A program made the position numbers and the translations under genes. The notes beneath the pieces are model-generated. The model saw nothing but the letters and a program-made list of their open reading frames with translations, was not told the origin of the DNA and ran no database searches. From Bordetella sp. H567 (lineage in GTDB: Bacteria; Pseudomonadota; Gammaproteobacteria; Burkholderiales; Burkholderiaceae_B): DNA of 64,000 nucleotides. The stretch is from positions 756,084 through 820,083 of the forward strand of contig NZ_CP012334.1 of assembly GCF_001704295.1 (NCBI RefSeq). Direction: 5' to 3'. This document shows, piece after piece, positions 58,435-64,000 of this stretch. The first letter of the stretch is position 1; each line of letters opens with the position of its first letter.

Positions 58435-59364
58435 ATGTGGAATATGAGCTTTACCCCGCCGGTCGTCATCGAAGCCCGCGCGCTGACGCGCCTGCCCGAT
58501 CGCTACCGCGAACCGCGCGAGAACCCCTGGGCATCGGCGAACAAGCCGGGCCATCGCGTCGACTGCTTCCTGGAAGGTCCGGCCTTCGACCGCGACGGCA
58601 ACCTGTACGTCACGGACATCCCCTATGGGCGCATCTTTCGCATCGGCCCGTCGCTGGATTGGGAACTGATTGTCGAATACGACGGCTGGCCCAACGGCAT
58701 TGCGATCCACGCGGACGGATCCTTGTGGATCGCCGACTACCGCCGCGGCATCGTGCGCCTGGACCCGAAGACCGGCGCGATCGATACGCCCCTGGGGCAC
58801 CGGAATTCCGAAGGCTTCAAGGGGCCCAACGACCTTACCTTCGATGCCGCGGGCAATCTGTACTTCACCGACCAGGGGCAGACGGGACTGCATGATCCCA
58901 CGGGCCGCGTCTATCGCCTGGCGCCGTCCGGCAAGCTGGACCGCCTGCTGGACAACGTGCCCAGCCCCAACGGCATCGCCCTGGACCGCGAAGAGTCCTT
59001 CCTGTACACCGCCGTCACGCGCGCCAATTCTGTATGGCGCGGTCCGCTGCTGGCGGATGGATCCCTATCGAAGGTGGGCGCCTTCCGTACCTTCTTCGGC
59101 GCCAGCGGTCCGGATGGCCTGGCGGTGGATGCGGACAACCGGCTGGTGGTGGCACATGCCAGCCTGGGCGGCGCCTTCCTGGTCGAGCCCAACGGCGACG
59201 TCACGCACTTCATCCGCAGCCCCATGGGCGGAACGGTCACCAACATCGCCTATCGGCCCGGCACGTCGCGCCTGGTGATGACGGAGTCGCGCAGCGGCAC
59301 CGTGCTGGAGGCGGAATTGCCCGCGGAAGGGCTGCCGTTGTTCTCGCATTCGCCCGTGCGCTAG
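58435..59364 (+). CDS. SMP-30/gluconolactonase-family lactonase
   Basis: About 309 residues, six-bladed propeller. FLEGPAFDRDGNLYVTDIPYGRIFRIGP (first Glu metal ligand), YDGWPNGIAIHADGSLWIADYRRG, PNDLTFDAAGNLYFTDQGQTG and SPNGIALDREESFLYTAVTRANSVW, GPDGLAVDADNRLVVAHA are the repeated metal-ligand segments. It hydrolyses a lactone with a divalent metal. The start is ambiguous (GTG 58411, TTG 58420, ATG 58435). Last gene of the IclR operon, probably acting on a lactone made upstream by the enolase-superfamily enzyme. Confidence 0.84.
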   Translation: MWNMSFTPPVVIEARALTRLPDRYREPRENPWASANKPGHRVDCFLEGPAFDRDGNLYVTDIPYGRIFRIGPSLDWELIVEYDGWPNGIAIHADGSLWIADYRRGIVRLDPKTGAIDTPLGHRNSEGFKGPNDLTFDAAGNLYFTDQGQTGLHDPTGRVYRLAPSGKLDRLLDNVPSPNGIALDREESFLYTAVTRANSVWRGPLLADGSLSKVGAFRTFFGASGPDGLAVDADNRLVVAHASLGGAFLVEPNGDVTHFIRSPMGGTVTNIAYRPGTSRLVMTESRSGTVLEAELPAEGLPLFSHSPVR

Positions 59365-59394
59365 CCTGCCATCGGCACGGGGCGGCATCAGCAA

Positions 59395-59422
59395 GGCGGC
59401 GCGGGATTGCCGACGCGCCGCC
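59395..59422. terminator. Inverted repeat between convergent genes
   Basis: GGCGGCGCG (59395-59403) and CGCGCCGCC (59414-59422), nine perfect pairs with a ten-base loop, between the stops at 59364 and 59430. No immediate T-tract. Confidence 0.5.
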
Positions 59423-59429
59423 TCGCCCC

Positions 59430-60914
59430 TCACGCTTTTTCTTCCGTGGCCTTGCCCAGGAACTGCCGCAGGATGGAGTTCGATTCGCCCTTCAGGCGCT
59501 GGCGCAGCACCGGTTCGGGCGTGCCGCGCTTCAGGAACTGGCCGCTGCCGCGCTGCACGTGCAGCTTGCCGTCGCGCACGGCGATGCGTCCGCGGCTGAC
59601 CACGGTTTCGGGCCAGCCGCGCACCGTGCGGCCTTCGTACGGCGTATAGCCCACCTGGTCGTGCAGCATGGCGCTGCTGACGTGAACTTCGCGATCGGGG
59701 TTCCAGATGGCGAAGTCGGCGTCCGCGCCGACCGCGATGGTGCCCTTGCGCGGATACAGGCCGTAGGTACGCGCGTGATTGGCGGACGTCACCGCGACGA
59801 AGCGCTCGATGCTCATGCGGCCCTTGAGCACGCCTTCGGAAAACAGCAGCGGCATGCGCAACTCGAGGCCCGGCACGCCGTTGGCCATGTCCTTGAAAGT
59901 GGTGTCCTGGCCCTTGGGCAGCTTGCCGCTTTCGTCGAAGCGATACGGCGCGTGGTCGGATGAATACATCTGCAGCGTGCCGTCGACCAGGCCGGCCCAG
60001 ACGGCTTCCTGCGAGGCCGCATCGCGCGGCGGCGGGCTGCAGCAATACTTGGCGCCCTCCAGGCCGGGCAGGTCCAGGTCTTCCGCGCGCAGGAAGAGAT
60101 ACTGCGGGCAGCTCTCGGCCAGGATGGGCAGGCCCAGCGCCTGCGAGGCATGCACCACGCGCACGGCTTCCAGGCCGGCCACGTGCACGATCAGGATGGG
60201 AACGTCCATCAGCCGTGCCAGGGCCACGGCGCGATTCGTCGCCTCGCTTTCGGCCAGCGGCGTGTGCGCGACTGCATGGTACTTGGGCGCCGTCATGCCG
60301 CGATCGACCAGCTTGCGCGCGATCCAGCGGATCATGTCGTTGTTTTCGGCGTGGACCATGACCAGCGCGCCTTCGCGGTCGGCCACTTCCAGCACGTCCA
60401 GCAACTGGTAGTCGTCGATCTTCAGGCGCTCGTAGGTCATGTAGACCTTGAAGGACGTGATGCCCTCGCGGATCAGCGCCGGCAAGTCATGTTGCAGGGC
60501 ATGCTCCGTGGGGTCGGACAGGATCAGGTGGAAACCGTAGTCGATGACCGCCTTTTCCGCAGCGCGGCGGTGGTAGTCGGCGACGACCTCCGGCAGGGCG
60601 TTGCCGCGATGCTGGGCCGCGAACGGGATGATGGTGGTCGTGCCGCCGAAGGCGGCCGAGACGGTCGCGCTGTAGAAGTCGTCGGCGCACATGACGCCCA
60701 TGCCGGACAGCTGTTCCACATGGCAATGGCTGTCGATGCCGCCGGGCAGCACCCAATGGCCGGCGGCATCGATATCCTGGCGGCCGGGCGGCAGGCCGCG
60801 GCCCACCGCGGCGATGACGCCACCGCGCACGCCGATGTCCGCGTGGAAGGTATCGCTGGCCGTGCTGATGCGGCCATTGCGTACGGTCAGGTCGAAATCG
60901 CCGGACGAGCTCAT
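59430..60914 (-). CDS. Dihydropyrimidinase/D-hydantoinase
   Basis: 494 residues from ATG 60914. Metal motifs: GGIDSHCHVEQ, carboxylated Lys in ITSFKVYMTYERLK, ALVMVHAENND, LIVHVAGLEAVRVVH and MYSSDHAPYRFDESGK with the final Asp. The C-terminal KGTIAVGADADFAIWNPD is standard. It opens the ring of hydantoins or dihydropyrimidines to N-carbamoyl (beta-)amino acids. Leftward and about 230 bases from the LysR gene, with the shared motif at 61033 in its promoter region. Confidence 0.93.
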   Translation of the reverse strand: MSSSGDFDLTVRNGRISTASDTFHADIGVRGGVIAAVGRGLPPGRQDIDAAGHWVLPGGIDSHCHVEQLSGMGVMCADDFYSATVSAAFGGTTTIIPFAAQHRGNALPEVVADYHRRAAEKAVIDYGFHLILSDPTEHALQHDLPALIREGITSFKVYMTYERLKIDDYQLLDVLEVADREGALVMVHAENNDMIRWIARKLVDRGMTAPKYHAVAHTPLAESEATNRAVALARLMDVPILIVHVAGLEAVRVVHASQALGLPILAESCPQYLFLRAEDLDLPGLEGAKYCCSPPPRDAASQEAVWAGLVDGTLQMYSSDHAPYRFDESGKLPKGQDTTFKDMANGVPGLELRMPLLFSEGVLKGRMSIERFVAVTSANHARTYGLYPRKGTIAVGADADFAIWNPDREVHVSSAMLHDQVGYTPYEGRTVRGWPETVVSRGRIAVRDGKLHVQRGSGQFLKRGTPEPVLRQRLKGESNSILRQFLGKATEEKA

Positions 60915-61032
60915 CGGGAAGGAATCCTTGGTTGCGTCTGTTTCTCGGGAGCGCCGCAACGAATGACGGCCGCGCTGGCGACCATGCTAATGCTTTCCCC
61001 GGACGCGCCGCTTGCTTTTTTGTCGCGCGCCT

Positions 61033-61050
61033 ATAACGCGCCGTTAAGCC
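61033..61050. promoter_or_regulatory. Putative LysR operator upstream of the dihydropyrimidinase
   Basis: ATAACGCGCCGTTAAGCC differs only at two central bases from the site upstream of the LysR gene (62175). TAAC and GTTA form the inverted arms. It lies 119 bases before the dihydropyrimidinase start. Confidence 0.6.
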
Positions 61051-61151
61051 GCGATCCGGTCAGGCTTCGGACGGTTCCAGGTGCCCGCCCAGGGAAGCCA
61101 AATCAAAGCGAGATAAGTCGCCAGGGCCGCCTTCAGGCTGTGCCCCGAGTG

Positions 61152-62099
61152 TCAAGCCAGGTTTCTGCCGGCGGGGCCGGGGGAAGGTTCCGCCGGCGCC
61201 GGGGTGAATCCCTGTGCCTTCATCGTTACGCGCAGCGTATCGACGAAATCCTGGGCCAGCCGGGACAAGGGCTCGAAGCGCGATTGCAGCAGGCTGGCGG
61301 TCAGCACCTTGGCCTGCGCGATGGGGCGGACCACGAATTCGCCGTCGGTGCGGCTGCGCACCGAGAATTCGTCGACGATGGCGATGCCGGCGCCCGCCTG
61401 CACCAGGGAACAGGCATTCTGCGGCGAGCTGACTTCCACGGCCAGGCGCCGCGGTTCGCCGGCTTCCTGGTACATCTGCTCCACCAGCGCGCCCAGCGGC
61501 GTATCGGCGCCGTAGGACACCAGCGGGTAGGGCAGCAGGTCGCGGACGGTCAGGCGCGGCAGCTGGGCCAGGGGATGGTTGTAGGGGCAGATGCAGACCA
61601 GGCGGGCCTCGCCGATGGCTTGCGCGACCAGGTTGGGATGCTGGGCCGGCTGGATGACGACGCCGATCTCGGCGCGGTTGTCCAGCAGCATCTGGGTCAG
61701 CGGCCGGAAAGCCAGCGACTGGAAGGTAACCTTCACGTCCTCGTGGGCTTTCTGGAAGGCCGCGATGGCCAGCGGAATCAGCATATGCCCGATGCTCGGG
61801 CTGGACACGATATGCAGGATGCCGGTGCGCCGTTCGGCCAGTTCGCCGGCCAGCTCGCCCACGCGGCGCACGCCGGCGTAGACATGCTCCACTTCACGGA
61901 ACAGCTGCCTGGCCTCCGGCGTGGGATACAGGCGGCCCTTGATGCGTTCGAACAGGGCGAAACCCAGGCGCTGCTCGGTATGCGCCAGCAGGCGGCTGAC
62001 GGCGGGTTGCGACACGAACAGCAGCTTGGCCGCGCCGCTGATCGAGCCGGTGGTCATGACGGCACGGAAAACTTCGATCTGCCTGAGATTGAGCAACAT
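61152..62099 (-). CDS. LysR-family regulator of the hydantoin/D-amino-acid genes
   Basis: About 315 residues from ATG 62099. NLRQIEVFRAVMTTGSISGAAKLLFVSQPAVSRLLAHTEQRLGFALFERIKGRLYPTPEA is the DNA-binding domain. The effector domain runs from ILHIVSSPSIGHMLIPLAIAAFQ to the end. Flanked by the dihydropyrimidinase (same direction) and the divergent racemase. The motif ATAACGCG-NN-GTTAAGCC occurs upstream of both this gene and the dihydropyrimidinase. Confidence 0.88.
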   Translation of the reverse strand: MLLNLRQIEVFRAVMTTGSISGAAKLLFVSQPAVSRLLAHTEQRLGFALFERIKGRLYPTPEARQLFREVEHVYAGVRRVGELAGELAERRTGILHIVSSPSIGHMLIPLAIAAFQKAHEDVKVTFQSLAFRPLTQMLLDNRAEIGVVIQPAQHPNLVAQAIGEARLVCICPYNHPLAQLPRLTVRDLLPYPLVSYGADTPLGALVEQMYQEAGEPRRLAVEVSSPQNACSLVQAGAGIAIVDEFSVRSRTDGEFVVRPIAQAKVLTASLLQSRFEPLSRLAQDFVDTLRVTMKAQGFTPAPAEPSPGPAGRNLA

Positions 62100-62174
62100 A
62101 GGACGTTCTGGGTTGAAGCGCTCGGGGCGGTGCCGCCGAGGCGGGTGTCGGGCAGCGGCGCCGGCCGCCCCGTC

Positions 62175-62192
62175 ATAACGCGATGTTAAGCC
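62175..62192. promoter_or_regulatory. Putative LysR operator upstream of the LysR gene
   Basis: ATAACGCGATGTTAAGCC, the second copy of the motif at 61033, in the gap between the LysR gene (start 62099) and the divergent racemase (start 62303), where an autoregulatory site would be expected. Confidence 0.6.
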
Positions 62193-62302
62193 CGAACGAT
62201 AAAACGTCATGCCGGCAGGGCGCGGCGCGCTGCTAGACTCGCGGCTATCGGCCGGCCCTCCCGGGCCGATGCCCCGGCGCGCGCCGCACCGCGAGGAATG
62301 CC

Positions 62303-62983
62303 ATGGAACGGACTCTCTACGTCATCAATCCAAATTCCACCCAGGCCGTCACCGACGCCTTCGACGCCGGACTGGCGCCGCTGCGGGTGGCGGGCGGCCC
62401 GCGCATCGAATGCCTGACCCTGCGCGAAGGCCCGCCGGGCATCCAGACGCAGATGGACGTGGAAAACGTGACATTGCCGATGGTCCGCCTGGTGCAGGAC
62501 CTGGACCGCCGGCACGGCGACGCGGCGGCGGGCTACGTGATCGCCTGCTTCAGCGATCCGGGCTTGCACGCGGTACGGGAAGCGACTTCAAAACCGGTGC
62601 TGGGCATCAGCGAATGCGGCATCCTGACCGCCATGACGCTGGGCCTGCGCGTCGGCGTCATCGCCATCCTGCGCCAGTCCATTCCCCGCCATGGCCGCAT
62701 GTTCGGCGCCATGGGCGTGCAGGGGCGCATCGCCGCGGAACTGCCGCTGGGCCTGGGCGTGGTCGAACTGAGCGACGCCGCGCGCACCCGCGACCGGCTG
62801 GCCGAAGTAGGGCGCGCCTTGCGCGACAGCCACCAGGCCGACGTCCTGGTGCTGGGCTGTGCCGGCATGGCTTCCTATCGCGCCTGGCTGCAGGAAGAAG
62901 TCGGCCTGCCCGTGGTCGAGCCCACCCAGGCCGCCGTCGGCATGGCGCTGGGCCGCATTTTGCTGGATTCCGCGGCGCGTTGA
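62303..62983 (+). CDS. Asp/Glu/hydantoin racemase family protein
   Basis: 226 residues. The two catalytic cysteines are visible: VIACFSDPGLHAVRE and VLVLGCAGMASYRAW, with STQAVTDAF and SECGILTAM regions typical of hydantoin racemase/AroM-like members. It would racemise a hydantoin or amino-acid derivative, supplying the stereoisomer for the dihydropyrimidinase. Divergent from the LysR gene. Confidence 0.88.
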   Translation: MERTLYVINPNSTQAVTDAFDAGLAPLRVAGGPRIECLTLREGPPGIQTQMDVENVTLPMVRLVQDLDRRHGDAAAGYVIACFSDPGLHAVREATSKPVLGISECGILTAMTLGLRVGVIAILRQSIPRHGRMFGAMGVQGRIAAELPLGLGVVELSDAARTRDRLAEVGRALRDSHQADVLVLGCAGMASYRAWLQEEVGLPVVEPTQAAVGMALGRILLDSAAR

Positions 62984-63014
62984 GCGGCGTGGGAGCGCTT
63001 CCTGGGATATCGCG

Positions 63015-64000
63015 CTAAGGAGTGGGCAATCCAGGCCGATCCGCGATGAAGCGGCCCGGCCGCGCGCCGGTGGCCGCGCCGTCCTGCCATGTGGCGATAC
63101 CCCCCACGAAGACGTGGCGCATGCCGGTGCAGGCTTCGGTCGGGGTATCGAAGGTGGCGTTGTCGATGATGGTGTCCGGGTCGAACACCGCCAGGTCGGC
63201 ATGGCAGCCGGGGGCGATGCGGCCGCGTTCGCGCAGGCCCAGGCGCATGGCGGTCAGGCCGGTCATGCGGTAGACGGCGTTCTCCAGCGGGAACAGGCCC
63301 AGCTTGCGGCCGTAATGGCCCAGCACGCGCGGGAAGGTGCCCCACAGGCGCGGATGCGGGCGGCCTTCGCTGGCCAGCCCGTCCGAACCGATCATCGTGT
63401 CCGGATACTGCAGGATGCGACGCACGTCGCCGTCATCCATGATGAAGTACACGGCGCCGGCCGGCAGCAAGGATTCGGCGGCTTCCCGGGGGCTGCAATT
63501 CCATTCGCGCGCCAGGTCCTCCAGATAGCGGCCCGCGGCTTCGGGGTGCGGCTCGGACCAGGTGATCAGGGTACGGTCGCAGATCTCCACCCGTTCCGGC
63601 CGCAGGATGGTCGAAGAGGCATCGTAGGGATAGCAGTCCAGGCAGACGGACTGCGTGCGGCCGGCATCGCCGATGCGGGCCAGCGTCTGCGCCGAGCGTC
63701 CGTGATTGTGCTTGCCCACCAGCTTGTGGTGCGAAATCACGACGGGCACGTTCAAGGCGGCGCCGATGCGCAGGCTTTCATCGATGGCCTCCATGACGCG
63801 ATCGCCTTCGTCGCGCATATGGGTCGCGTATATCCCGCCCAGCCGCGTCAAGGGTTCGCAGACCGCGATGATTTCCGCCTCCGGCGCGGCGGCGGCGGGG
63901 GGATAGAAGGTGCCGGTGGATACGCCCAGCGCGCCGTCGTTCAGGGCCTGCTCCACGTCGCCGCGCATGGCGTCGATCTCGGCGGCGGTGGCCGGCCGGG
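63015..64000 (-). CDS. N-acyl-D-amino-acid deacylase (D-aminoacylase), 3' part; 5' end outside the window
   Basis: The frame is open from the stop at 63015 to the right edge; the sequence before the first ATG (63968) already reads ATAAEIDAMRGDVEQALNDGALGVSTGTFYPP, which is internal family sequence, so the true start lies beyond 64000. ATHMRDEGDRVMEAIDE, PVVISHHKLVGKHNHG, DCYPYDASSTILRP and MIGSDGLASEGRPHPRLWGTFPRVLGHYGR are the conserved metal- and substrate-binding segments. It releases free D-amino acids from N-acyl derivatives. About 150 residues are missing at the N-terminus. Confidence 0.92.
   Translation of the reverse strand, partial: RPATAAEIDAMRGDVEQALNDGALGVSTGTFYPPAAAAPEAEIIAVCEPLTRLGGIYATHMRDEGDRVMEAIDESLRIGAALNVPVVISHHKLVGKHNHGRSAQTLARIGDAGRTQSVCLDCYPYDASSTILRPERVEICDRTLITWSEPHPEAAGRYLEDLAREWNCSPREAAESLLPAGAVYFIMDDGDVRRILQYPDTMIGSDGLASEGRPHPRLWGTFPRVLGHYGRKLGLFPLENAVYRMTGLTAMRLGLRERGRIAPGCHADLAVFDPDTIIDNATFDTPTEACTGMRHVFVGGIATWQDGAATGARPGRFIADRPGLPTP

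Overview
The window reads as a high-GC chromosome segment from a Burkholderiales bacterium, most likely Alcaligenaceae (Bordetella/Achromobacter-like). The reasons are three Bug/TctC-type solute receptors plus an orphan TctA, many LysR/IclR-controlled degradation operons, the rnhA-dnaQ pair, a PaoABC-type molybdenum aldehyde oxidoreductase and the codon use. Taxonomy is inferred from gene style, not from a marker gene.

Layout. 0-2.3 kb: TMEM175-like channel (cut by the left edge), YcaQ-type glycosylase, cupin. 2.5-6.5 kb: an exported argininosuccinate-lyase-like protein, an NAD(P)-dependent epimerase-like protein, a FAD amine/amino-acid oxidase. 6.5-11.8 kb: a leftward operon (amidohydrolase, MFS transporter, second amidohydrolase, isocitrate-lyase/PEP-mutase-like lyase) divergent from a LysR regulator. 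11.9-18.2 kb: a compact leftward biosynthetic operon of Fe(II)/2-oxoglutarate oxygenase, single-module NRPS (A-T-TE, no condensation domain), Bcr/CflA-type exporter and amidase. The adenylation pocket reads like glutamine-activating domains. 18.6-28 kb: TctA permease, 7TM sensor kinase, periplasmic aldehyde oxidoreductase PaoABC, aldo/keto reductase. 28.2-31.4 kb: NrtR-type NAD regulator, nadC and a Bug receptor, with two matching operators at the nadC promoter. 31.4-36.9 kb: housekeeping genes (fabI, mltD, gloB, a methyltransferase, rnhA, dnaQ).

37.0-47.4 kb is an integrated element in a tRNA-Val(CAC) gene, bounded by a 52-bp direct repeat. It carries two related tyrosine recombinases at the right end, a serine recombinase near the left end, two membrane proteins and a string of small rightward ORFs, some resembling phage structural or accessory genes. 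No capsid, terminase or recognisable replication gene is present, so it is a satellite-like element or a decayed prophage. Its right end holds a tRNA-Val look-alike with a 14-bp hairpin inserted next to the D arm.

47.6-51.0 kb: SRPBCC protein, YihY-type membrane protein, and a divergent HxlR regulator/MFS efflux pair with three copies of one operator. 51.1-59.4 kb: an IclR-controlled rightward operon for an unknown organic acid (enoyl-CoA hydratase, two Bug receptors, CaiB-type CoA transferase, small citrate-synthase-like lyase, enolase-superfamily enzyme, SMP-30 lactonase) with a perfect palindromic operator. 59.4-64 kb: dihydropyrimidinase, LysR regulator, Asp/Glu/hydantoin racemase and a D-aminoacylase running off the right edge. 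The LysR gene and the dihydropyrimidinase share an upstream motif.

The items I consider most worth following are the oxygenase-NRPS-exporter-amidase operon, the NrtR-nadC-Bug unit with its twin operators, the hairpin-bearing pseudo-tRNA at the element's right end, two identical-loop hairpins with compensatory stem changes inside the element, and a 3'-end repeat shared by three genes.
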